Shown in pieces: positions 57,188 through 64,000 of a DNA stretch of 64,000 nucleotides (position 1 is the first letter of the stretch; every line of letters starts with the position of its first letter). Origin of the DNA: Sphingomonas spermidinifaciens (GTDB taxonomy: Bacteria; Pseudomonadota; Alphaproteobacteria; Sphingomonadales; Sphingomonadaceae); assembly GCF_002351485.1 (NCBI RefSeq), contig NZ_NWMW01000002.1:558001-622000 (forward strand). The letters run 5' to 3'. The position numbers and the translations under genes were made by a program. The notes under the pieces are model-generated. The model was not told the origin of the DNA, made no database searches, and was given only the letters and a program-made list of their open reading frames with translations.

Positions 57188-57859
57188 GTGACGATCAGGT
57201 TCGGCGGCAAGGCGGTGTGGCAGGCGATCCTGAAGTCGCAGGCGATTGTCGAGTTCACGCCCGCCGGCGACATCGTCGATGCCAACGACAATTTCCTGAA
57301 GCTCACCGGCTATACGCGCGAGCAGGTGATCGGGCGGCATCATCGCCTGTTCTGTACCACCGAAGACGCCGCTTCGCCCGCCTATTCGGCGTTTTGGAAG
57401 AAGCTGGGCGCGGGCGAGTTCGACAGTGGCGTGTATCGTCGGGTGGCCGCAGACGGGCGCGAGCTATGGCTTCAGGCGACCTACAACCCCATCATCGGCC
57501 GCGACGGCCGGCCAATGGGCGTGCTCAAGATGGCCACCGACATGACGCGGCAGGTCCAGCTCGAGCACACCGTCTCGGCCCAGCTGGCCGAGGCCGAGCG
57601 CCTGCAGGCGACGCTCGCCGACCGCGACAGCGAACGCGAGAAGATGCTGGGCGAACTGCGCCAGATCGTGACGGCGATCGAAGGAATCGCGCGCCAGACG
57701 AACATGCTCGCGCTCAACGCCGCGATCGAAGCGGCCAAGGCGGGCGATGCCGGGCGCGGCTTCGGCGTGGTGGCGGCCGAGGTCAAGCGGCTCGCCGGTG
57801 ACACTGCCGCCGCGACCCGCCGCGCGGCCGAGATGCTGGGCACGCACGAGGTCGCCTGA
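57188..57859 (+). CDS. Soluble PAS domain protein with a short methyl-accepting signalling tip
   Basis: A 223-residue protein with no membrane segment. Residues about 15-125 are a PAS domain ([37 protein letters not shown] in pieces; [16 protein letters not shown]). After a coiled linker comes the MCP hairpin tip [30 protein letters not shown] and [11 protein letters not shown], then the frame stops about 20 residues later. Full receptors continue for much longer, so this mini-receptor may bind CheW or CheA without the usual adaptation region. The start is GTG at 57188 with GGAG 8 bases before. Confidence 0.85.
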   Translation: MTIRFGGKAVWQAILKSQAIVEFTPAGDIVDANDNFLKLTGYTREQVIGRHHRLFCTTEDAASPAYSAFWKKLGAGEFDSGVYRRVAADGRELWLQATYNPIIGRDGRPMGVLKMATDMTRQVQLEHTVSAQLAEAERLQATLADRDSEREKMLGELRQIVTAIEGIARQTNMLALNAAIEAAKAGDAGRGFGVVAAEVKRLAGDTAAATRRAAEMLGTHEVA

Positions 57860-57943
57860 GCCGCCGCCATTGCCGATAACGCCGCGCGCATGCGATAAGC
57901 GCGATTGCGTCCAGTGTGTTGGCGCGGTAATACAGTCTTTCCG

Positions 57944-60025
57944 ATGCGCATCGACAGCTACGACGCCTGGGGCCAGCCGCCCGCCCCGCCCGAGCCCGCC
58001 GGCGACGCCCCGACGGCGCTCAGCGAGGGGATCGGCGGCCCGCCGCCCCCGCTGCCGCCCGGCTGGCGGCCGAGCCCGATGCGCTGGGTGGCGCGCGGCG
58101 TGGGCGCGTTCATCGTCCTGCTCGTCGTCGCGATCGTCTGGCTGGCGATCACCGCGCCGCTCTCCAAGTCGCTCGAGCCACCGGTGCCGCCTTCGATCAC
58201 GCTCCTCTCGGCCGAGGGCGAGCCGATCGCGCGTCACGGGGCGGAAATCGGCAAGCCGGTCGACGCGACCAAGCTGCCCGCGCATGTGACGGGCGCGTTC
58301 CTCGCGATCGAGGACCGGCGCTTCCGCAGCCATCTGGGCGTCGATCCGCGTGGCATCCTGCGCGCCTTCGTCAACAACACCTTCACCTCGAACAGCTCGC
58401 AGGGCGGCAGCACGATTACGCAGCAGCTGGCCAAGAACGCGTTTCTTAGTTCCGACCGGACGCTGGCGCGCAAGCTGCGCGAGGTGATGATCGCCTTCTG
58501 GCTGGAGGCATGGCTGTCGAAGGACGAGATCCTGTCGCGCTACCTCTCCAACGTCTATTTCGGCGACAATGTGTACGGGCTCCAGGCCGCTGCCCGGCAT
58601 TATTTCAGCCGCGACGCGGACGAGCTGACGACGGCGCAGGCGGCGATGCTCGCGGGCCTCGTCAAGGCGCCGAGCCGGCTCGCGCCGACCCAGAACCTCA
58701 AGGGTGCGCGCGACCGGCAAGCGGTGGTCGTCGGCGCGATGGCGAATGCCGGCTACCTCAGCCCTGCCGGGGCGCGCGCGGTCGAGCCCGCACGGCTCAA
58801 GGTCGCAAAGGCGAAACGCCTCCCCACCGGCACCTATTTCGCCGACTGGGTGCTTCCCCAGGCGCGCGATCAGGCGGGCGCGATCGGCGCCGACCAGACG
58901 GTGAAGACGACGCTGGAGATGCGCCTCCAGCGCGCCGCCGTGCGCGCGGTCGGTTCGGCGGGGCTCAGACAGGCGCAGGTCGCGCTCGTATCGATGCGCC
59001 CGGACGGCCGCATCGTCGCGATGGTCGGCGGCAAGAATTACGCCGACAGCCCCTTCAACCGCGCGACGCAGGCGCGGCGTCAGCCAGGTTCGACCTTCAA
59101 GCTGTTCGTCTATCTTGCGGCGCTGCGCGCGGGGATGACACCCGACGACACTATTGACGATTCGCCCGTTACCATCGCCGACTGGTCGCCGAAGAACAAT
59201 GACGGCCGCTATCTCGGCGAGATCAGCCTTGCGCGCGCCTTCGCGCGGTCGAGCAACGTCGCCTCGGCGCGACTGACGCAGCAGGTCGGACCGAAGGCGG
59301 TCATCAAGGCGGCGCGCGACCTCGGCATCTCGACGCCGATCCCGAACGAAGCGTCCATCGCGCTCGGTACCTCGTCGGTGTCGCTCCTTGAGCTCACCGC
59401 CGCCTATGCGGCGGTGGCGGCGGGCGAGATGCCGGTGCGCCCGCGCGGCCTCGCGCAGCCGCCCGAGGGGAGCTGGCTGGAAAAGCTCGGCCTCGACAGC
59501 CGCCGTATTCCTGCCGGGCAGCTGGCGGGCCTTCGCACGCTGCTGGCGGCCTCGATTCGCGAGGGGACGGGGCGGCAGGCGAACCTGTCGGTCGAGGCAT
59601 TCGGCAAGACGGGGACGACACAGGACAATCGCGACGCGCTGTTCATCGGCTATGCCGACGGCATCGTAACCGGCGTCTGGGTGGGCAATGACGACAACAC
59701 GCCCAATGCCGGCCTGTCGGGCGGCGGCCTGCCCGCGCGCATCTGGCGCGATTACATGATGCGCGCGACCGGCGCAGGGCCGGCGGGGCGGCCCGATCCG
59801 GTGATCGAGGAGGTGATCGAGGAGGCCGGCGACGAGGTCGGCAACCTGATCGACGTGGTCGGGAACGGCATCGATGGCCTGCCCGATGTCGTGCAGCGCG
59901 AGCTCGACGGGATCGGCGTCCGCGTCGGCCGCGACGGCGCGATCAAGATCGACCGCGACCGCTTCGAACCCGACCGCCGCCGGCCCGAGGACGAGGAACC
60001 ACCGCCGCCCGAGGAGGAGTTCTAA
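57944..60025 (+). CDS. Class A penicillin-binding protein (PBP1A-type transglycosylase/transpeptidase)
   Basis: A 693-residue bifunctional peptidoglycan synthase. A proline-rich cytoplasmic tail (1-48) precedes a transmembrane helix (about 50-70). The glycosyltransferase has E123 in AIEDRRFRSHLGVDPRG and GGSTITQQLAKN. The transpeptidase has S383-TFK-K386 (PGSTFKLFVYLAAL), the SSNVA SxN motif and GKTGTTQ (K555). The C-terminus is acidic and proline-rich (PEDEEPPPPEEEF). The ATG at 57944 is preferred to an upstream frame start at 57905. Confidence 0.95.
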   Translation: MRIDSYDAWGQPPAPPEPAGDAPTALSEGIGGPPPPLPPGWRPSPMRWVARGVGAFIVLLVVAIVWLAITAPLSKSLEPPVPPSITLLSAEGEPIARHGAEIGKPVDATKLPAHVTGAFLAIEDRRFRSHLGVDPRGILRAFVNNTFTSNSSQGGSTITQQLAKNAFLSSDRTLARKLREVMIAFWLEAWLSKDEILSRYLSNVYFGDNVYGLQAAARHYFSRDADELTTAQAAMLAGLVKAPSRLAPTQNLKGARDRQAVVVGAMANAGYLSPAGARAVEPARLKVAKAKRLPTGTYFADWVLPQARDQAGAIGADQTVKTTLEMRLQRAAVRAVGSAGLRQAQVALVSMRPDGRIVAMVGGKNYADSPFNRATQARRQPGSTFKLFVYLAALRAGMTPDDTIDDSPVTIADWSPKNNDGRYLGEISLARAFARSSNVASARLTQQVGPKAVIKAARDLGISTPIPNEASIALGTSSVSLLELTAAYAAVAAGEMPVRPRGLAQPPEGSWLEKLGLDSRRIPAGQLAGLRTLLAASIREGTGRQANLSVEAFGKTGTTQDNRDALFIGYADGIVTGVWVGNDDNTPNAGLSGGGLPARIWRDYMMRATGAGPAGRPDPVIEEVIEEAGDEVGNLIDVVGNGIDGLPDVVQRELDGIGVRVGRDGAIKIDRDRFEPDRRRPEDEEPPPPEEEF

Positions 60026-60079
60026 ACGCATCCTCGCCACCCCGGAGGTGCCCCAGAAGGCGCCGCGCCGCGTGCTCGA

Positions 60080-60142
60080 TAGAGAAAGGTCCGCATCGGT
60101 CGACCAGGAGCCAACGGACATGCCGCGAAGCGGCCTTCTCTA
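60080..60142 (+). other. Candidate structured leader RNA with a 7-codon ORF upstream of purE
   Basis: The RNA can fold as a three-way junction. P1: TAGAGAAAGG (60080-60089) with CCTTCTCTA (60134-60142), one bulged A. P2: TCCG (60090-60093) with CGGA (60115-60118), its loop holding the palindrome GGTCGACC. P3: CCGC-GAA-GCGG (60123-60133). Inside lies GGAG 9 bases before ATGCCGCGAAGCGGCC..., an ORF reading MPRSGLL that stops at the end of P1. It starts 55 bases after the PBP gene and ends about 98 bases before purE. No known riboswitch class recognised. Confidence 0.35.
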
Positions 60143-60240
60143 ACGAGTCCAAGGTGACGGCTGGGCGCCGTTAGCGCGTTGCCCTTTTCCGCCCATGCCG
60201 CTAGGGCGCGTGCTTTCCCGTTCGAGGGCGAGAAGAGACA

Positions 60241-60723
60241 GTGAGCCAACCGCTCGTCGGCATCATCATGGGCAGCACATCGGACTGGGAAACGATGTCG
60301 CGCGCCGCCGATATGCTCGAGACGCTCAGCATCGCGCACGAGACGCGCGTCGTGTCGGCGCACCGTACCCCCGATCGGCTCGTCGCCTATGCCCGCGAAG
60401 CCGAGAGCCGGGGCATCCGCGTGATCGTCGCGGGGGCGGGGGGCGCGGCGCATCTGCCGGGCATGGTCGCGGCGATGACGCACCTGCCGGTACTCGGCGT
60501 GCCCGTCCGCTCCAGGTCGCTGTCGGGCCTCGATAGCCTGCTCTCGATCGTCCAGATGCCCGCGGGCGTCCCCGTTGGCACGTTGGCGATCGGCGAGGCG
60601 GGGGCGGCGAATGCGGCGCTGATGGCCGCCTCGATCCTCGCGCTCACCGACGAAGCGTTGCGCGAGCGGCTGGTCGCGTGGCGGCAGGCGCAGACCGACA
60701 AGGTACCCGACAGCCCGCAATGA
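60241..60723 (+). CDS. purE: N5-carboxyaminoimidazole ribonucleotide mutase
   Basis: A 160-residue purine-biosynthesis enzyme that moves the carboxyl of N5-CAIR to give CAIR. Motifs are [23 protein letters not shown] (catalytic His), and [26 protein letters not shown]. The start is GTG with GAAGAGA upstream. The stop overlaps purK (ATGA), so the two enzymes that act in sequence are translated together. Confidence 0.97.
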   Translation: MSQPLVGIIMGSTSDWETMSRAADMLETLSIAHETRVVSAHRTPDRLVAYAREAESRGIRVIVAGAGGAAHLPGMVAAMTHLPVLGVPVRSRSLSGLDSLLSIVQMPAGVPVGTLAIGEAGAANAALMAASILALTDEALRERLVAWRQAQTDKVPDSPQ

Positions 60724-61790
60724 CGACCCCGCTGCCCCCCGGTTCCACGATCGGCATCCTCGGTTCCGGCCAGCTCGGTCGGATGATCGCGATCGCCGCC
60801 GCTCAGCTCGGCTATCGTTGCCACATCTATGCGCCGGAAACCGGCCCGGCGAACGACGTCGCGCCCGCGTTCACGCAAGGTGCCTATGACGACGACGCGG
60901 CGCTCGCGACGTTCGCGGCCCAGGTCGATGTCGTCACCTACGAGTTCGAGAATGTGGAGGCCGCACCGATCGATCGGCTGGGCGATCTCGTCCCGGTGCG
61001 CCCGTCACCCAAGTCGTTGAAGGTCGCGCAGGATCGCGTGTCAGAGAAGCGTTTCGTCGAGGCACTCGGCGGTCGCCCCGCTCGCTGGGCCGAGGTGCCG
61101 GATCGCACAGCACTCGATGAGGCGGTCGCCGCCATCGGCTGCCCCGCGATCCTCAAGACCACGCGCTTCGGCTATGACGGCAAGGGTCAGGCGCGGCTCG
61201 CCTCGCCCGCCGATGCCGATGCCGCCTGGGAGGCGATCGGTAGCGGCCCGGCGATCCTCGAGGGCTTCGTCGCTTTCGATCACGAGTTCTCGATCGTCAT
61301 TGCGCGTGGCCTCGACGGCCGCACCGTAAGCTATCCGCCTCCGCGCAACGTCCACAAGCACGGCATCCTAGACACTTCGATCCTTCCCGCCCCTGCGGAG
61401 ATCGCCGCGCAATGGACCGAAGCGGCGACGCTGGCGGGCCGGGTTGCCGAAGCGCTCGATCATGTCGGCGTGCTGACACTCGAGTTCTTCGCGGGCCGCG
61501 AAGGCCCGGTCTTCAACGAGATGGCGCCGCGCGTCCACAATTCGGGGCACTGGACGATCGAGGGCGCCGAAACCTCTCAGTTCGAGAATCACGCGCGTGC
61601 GATCCTCGGCCTGCCACTCGGCCCGACGGGGCTGACGGGCAGTGCGGTCAGCATGACCAACCTGATCGGCGACGATGCCACACGCTGGGCCGACCTCGCG
61701 GCCGAGCCGGGCCTCCACCTCCACCTTTACGGCAAGCACGAGGCGCGGCCGGGTCGCAAGATGGGGCACGTCACGCGGGTGACGCGCTAG
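60720..61790 (+). CDS. purK: N5-carboxyaminoimidazole ribonucleotide synthase
   Basis: A 356-residue ATP-grasp enzyme making N5-CAIR from AIR, ATP and bicarbonate. The N-terminal [16 protein letters not shown] fold motif is followed by [50 protein letters not shown], and [30 protein letters not shown]. Together with PurE it shows the bacterial two-step CAIR route. The start is the ATG in the purE overlap; the longer open frame is a shadow. Confidence 0.97.
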   Translation: MTTPLPPGSTIGILGSGQLGRMIAIAAAQLGYRCHIYAPETGPANDVAPAFTQGAYDDDAALATFAAQVDVVTYEFENVEAAPIDRLGDLVPVRPSPKSLKVAQDRVSEKRFVEALGGRPARWAEVPDRTALDEAVAAIGCPAILKTTRFGYDGKGQARLASPADADAAWEAIGSGPAILEGFVAFDHEFSIVIARGLDGRTVSYPPPRNVHKHGILDTSILPAPAEIAAQWTEAATLAGRVAEALDHVGVLTLEFFAGREGPVFNEMAPRVHNSGHWTIEGAETSQFENHARAILGLPLGPTGLTGSAVSMTNLIGDDATRWADLAAEPGLHLHLYGKHEARPGRKMGHVTRVTR

Positions 61791-61794
61791 GCGC

Positions 61795-62523
61795 TCAAGG
61801 CCTGCGCACGAGCGTGATGATCGACAGGCCCGGCGGCAGCGGCAGCCGGCCCACCAGATGCCGCTCCAGCCGGAACACCGTCTCCAGCGCCTTGTTCACG
61901 GGTGCGGGCGGCGGCGAATCGTCGCTGTCGTCCTTCCCCGTCAGCTTGCCCGCCACGCGCGCGGCGACGGCGACCGGGAACAGCAGCGAATTGAAGTAAC
62001 GCAGGCCGTTGTGATCGAGGCCCGCGTCGCGGATCGCCTTGCCGAGCGTCGCCTTCGAATAGCGGCGGTGGTGGTGGTTCACCGTGTCATGCGCCGACCA
62101 CATCCACGGATGCGCCGGCACGGTGACAAGGATCGCGCCGCCGGGCTTGAGCACCTCGGCCATGCCCCTGAGTGCCGCGACATCGTCCTCGACATGCTCG
62201 ACCACGTCGAGCACGGCGACGAGGTCGTAGGCGCCGCGCGCGACCCCGTTCAGCGCGGGGAGGGGGGCCTCGCCCACCGGCTTGCCCAGCCGCTCGGCCG
62301 CGAAGGCACGTGCCGCCGGGTCGATCTCGATCGCGTCCACCTCGCCGAACCGCGCCAGCATCGGAAGATTGTGGCCGGTGCCGCACCCGATCTCCAGAAT
62401 GCGTGCCTGTTTGGGTAGCAACGCTTCCCGCGTCAGATAGTCGGCCAGGATCTCGCGCCGCGCGCGGTACCACCAGTGCGTGGTGTCGTGCGCCGCCATG
62501 CGGTCATAGACGATGCGATCCAT
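61795..62523 (-). CDS. Class I SAM-dependent methyltransferase
   Basis: A 242-residue methyltransferase. The SAM-binding motif I is ILEIGCGTGHNLPML with the acidic VDAIEIDPAARAFA after it, motif II-type DLVAVLDVVEHVEDD and a post-motif GGAILVTVPAHPWMWSAHD. The GYHxYS-like NHHHRRYSKATLG region recalls enzymes near glycosyltransferases. It lies 3 bases downstream of a GtrA gene, and both converge on purK, consistent with a surface-glycan or lipid role. Confidence 0.88.
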   Translation of the reverse strand: MDRIVYDRMAAHDTTHWWYRARREILADYLTREALLPKQARILEIGCGTGHNLPMLARFGEVDAIEIDPAARAFAAERLGKPVGEAPLPALNGVARGAYDLVAVLDVVEHVEDDVAALRGMAEVLKPGGAILVTVPAHPWMWSAHDTVNHHHRRYSKATLGKAIRDAGLDHNGLRYFNSLLFPVAVAARVAGKLTGKDDSDDSPPPAPVNKALETVFRLERHLVGRLPLPPGLSIITLVRRP

Positions 62524-62526
62524 GGC

Positions 62527-62955
62527 TTAGCGAAACACCCACTGGCGGTTGAGGAAGAAGGTGACGAGGGGGACGAGGATGAGGCCAGGCACGAGCGGTG
62601 CCCAGGCGGGCATCCCCAGCCGGTCGGTGACGATCCAGGTGATCGCGGCGTGCATGAGGAGGCCAGAGGCCTGAACGCCAACGAACTTGGCGCGCTGGCC
62701 CGATCCCTCGCTCCGGGTGCCGTGACCGCGGAAGCTCCAGTTGCTGTGCAGCCAGAACCCCGCCGTCACCGCGACCGCAAAGGCGAACGGCACCGCCAGC
62801 ACGGCGCGTTCGCGCCCGAACACCCATATGGCAAGCGGCAGGTAGACCGCGGTGTAGAGTATCGTGGTGATCCCCCCGGCGACGAGGAAGCGCATCAGCT
62901 GCCCGACGATGGGCGCATCCCTCAATCGTTCGATGCCGCCCGTCACGCCGCCCAC
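62527..62955 (-). CDS. GtrA family membrane protein
   Basis: A 142-residue protein with four hydrophobic helices in the GtrA/DPMS3 pattern: QLMRFLVAGGITTILYTAVYLPL, VTAGFWLHSNWSFRGHG, KFVGVQASGLLMHAAITWIV and VTFFLNRQWVFR. GtrA proteins help flip undecaprenyl-linked sugars for cell-surface glycans. The GTG start at 62955 is tentative; no ATG in frame lies nearby. It forms an operon with the methyltransferase. Confidence 0.88.
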   Translation of the reverse strand: MGGVTGGIERLRDAPIVGQLMRFLVAGGITTILYTAVYLPLAIWVFGRERAVLAVPFAFAVAVTAGFWLHSNWSFRGHGTRSEGSGQRAKFVGVQASGLLMHAAITWIVTDRLGMPAWAPLVPGLILVPLVTFFLNRQWVFR

Positions 62956-63025
62956 ACCCTTGCCCTTTACGCACTTCAGAGTAGGGGCCGCCCTATCCTT
63001 CCGCGTTCCCCGAGAAAAGCCCGAG

Positions 63026-64000
63026 ATGCAGTCCGATTTCCTCGATGCCCAGCTTCGCCGTCACTGGCTGCGCTGGACGCTGCTAGCGTGGGGTGTGTTC
63101 GCGGGCTGGTTCCTGTGGCAGCGCTGGGGCGGAATCTACTGGCTCGCGCTGTCGGACACCGACGACAATATGCGGTTGATGCAGGTCCGCGCCTGGCTGA
63201 ACGGGCAGGGGTGGTACGACCTGCGGCAATACCGGCTCAATCCGCCCGGCGGCTTCGACATTCACTGGAGCCGCATCGTCGACCTGCCGATCGCGGGACT
63301 GATCCTGTTCTTCCGCCTGTTCACGAGCCCCGCCTGGGCCGAGCGGCTGGCGGTTGGCGTGGCGCCGCTCATTCCCTTCTCGATCGCGATGAGCGCGATG
63401 GCGGTCGCGGCACGGCGGCTGATCAACGCGCGCGCCTGGCCGCTGGCGCTGGTTTTCCTTTTCGGCTGCTCGGCAACGCTGTTGATGTACATGCCCACGC
63501 GCATCGACCATCATGGCTGGCAACTCGCCGCGCTGGCGGTGACGGTGGCGGCGCTCGCCGATCCGCGAAAGGCCCGCGGTGGTGCGATCGTTGGGGGAGC
63601 CAGCGCCTTCTCGCTGTCGATCGGGCTCGAGATGCTGCCTTATGCGGTGGGCGCGGGCGGCATCCTCGCGCTGCGCTGGGTCTGGGACCGGGCGGAGGCG
63701 CCGCGGCTCGGCGCCTATGGGGCGTCGCTCGCGGGCGGCAGCGCGATTGGCTACTTAGGCTTCGCCTCCTACGCCAACAGCGCGATGCGATGCGATGCGC
63801 TGACGCCCGTGTGGCTGTCGGCAACGATCGCGGGCGGTGCGTTCCTCCTTGCGCTGGCGTGGCTCAGCCCGGCGCGGCGAGAGGTGCGGCTGGTCCTGGC
63901 GCTGATCGCCGGCGGGGTCCTTGCCGGCGCGTTCGCGAGCCTGTTCCCGCAATGTCTCGCCCGGCCGGAGGGGGTGTCGGACGAACTTGCGCGCACCTGG
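63026..64000 (+). CDS. Large polytopic membrane protein, 5' part (candidate GT-C-type glycosyltransferase)
   Basis: The frame is open from the ATG at 63026 to the window end, giving 325 residues without a stop. It has about eight hydrophobic helices. After the first helix comes SDTDDNMRLMQVRAWLNGQGW, a DxD-type acidic loop, then LRQYRLNPPGGFDIHWSRIVDLP. That layout matches the first periplasmic loop of GT-C glycosyltransferases (family 39-like), so it may use a lipid-linked sugar donor. Diverges from GtrA and the methyltransferase, which supports a surface-glycan role. Confidence 0.72.
   Translation, partial: MQSDFLDAQLRRHWLRWTLLAWGVFAGWFLWQRWGGIYWLALSDTDDNMRLMQVRAWLNGQGWYDLRQYRLNPPGGFDIHWSRIVDLPIAGLILFFRLFTSPAWAERLAVGVAPLIPFSIAMSAMAVAARRLINARAWPLALVFLFGCSATLLMYMPTRIDHHGWQLAALAVTVAALADPRKARGGAIVGGASAFSLSIGLEMLPYAVGAGGILALRWVWDRAEAPRLGAYGASLAGGSAIGYLGFASYANSAMRCDALTPVWLSATIAGGAFLLALAWLSPARREVRLVLALIAGGVLAGAFASLFPQCLARPEGVSDELARTW

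Overview
This is a high-GC chromosomal window that looks like an alphaproteobacterium of the Sphingomonas group. The evidence is a circularly permuted two-piece tmRNA gene (an alphaproteobacterial trait), a COQ9-family protein, a CrtZ-type carotenoid hydroxylase, two large TonB-dependent receptors (TBDRs) beside glycoside hydrolases, and a SapC/cupin/halogenase set that is typical of sphingomonads, caulobacters and xanthomonads. No phage, plasmid, IS element, CRISPR array, rRNA or tRNA was seen.

Layout. About 1-36.2 kb is a plant-polysaccharide catabolic region. (a) 1-12.1 kb: the 3' end of an AraD1-type gene, then minus-strand genes for a GH51 arabinofuranosidase, a pentonate dehydratase, an aldose mutarotase, three GH43 enzymes, xylose isomerase (xylA) and xylulokinase (xylB). 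Together they debranch arabinoxylan or arabinan outside the cytoplasm, take xylose in by isomerase/kinase, and apparently oxidise arabinose through pentonate dehydration. (b) 12.1-18.6 kb: cupin_8 and SapC genes on the minus strand face a TBDR and a flavin-dependent 'tryptophan halogenase' on the plus strand. (c) 18.6-28.1 kb: GH95, a sialate-O-acetylesterase-type enzyme, a Tat-exported Gfo/Idh/MocA oxidoreductase, a GH9 enzyme and L-serine dehydratase. (d) 28.2-36.2 kb: GH3 beta-glucosidase, LacI regulator, TBDR and a GH144-like (PF10091) protein, which I read as a candidate beta-1,2-glucan utilisation locus. LacI-type palindromes lie in several promoter gaps.

About 36.2-64 kb is mostly housekeeping: ssrA (tmRNA, minus strand), an Rrf2 regulator, an OYE reductase, a DMT exporter, COQ9, gltX, prs, crtZ, sucC, etfB-etfA, nhaA, a DUF389 membrane protein, an Atm1-type ABC transporter, an alpha/beta hydrolase, recQ, a TIGR01244 phosphatase-like protein, a frameshifted sterol desaturase, a YbaN-type protein, a mini PAS-MCP, a class A penicillin-binding protein, purE-purK, a methyltransferase, GtrA and the start of a large membrane protein.

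Main points for a second look: the permuted ssrA with tag ANDNEALAIAA and a G3-U70 acceptor pair; the GH3-LacI-TBDR-GH144 locus, whose two enzymes both start with TTG behind strong ribosome-binding sites; the TBDR/halogenase/SapC/cupin module; a perfect hairpin that hides the sdaA ribosome-binding site; a three-way-junction-like RNA leader with a 7-codon ORF before purE; and a family of palindromic repeats in convergent intergenic gaps. All calls are from reading the sequence; no database search was run.
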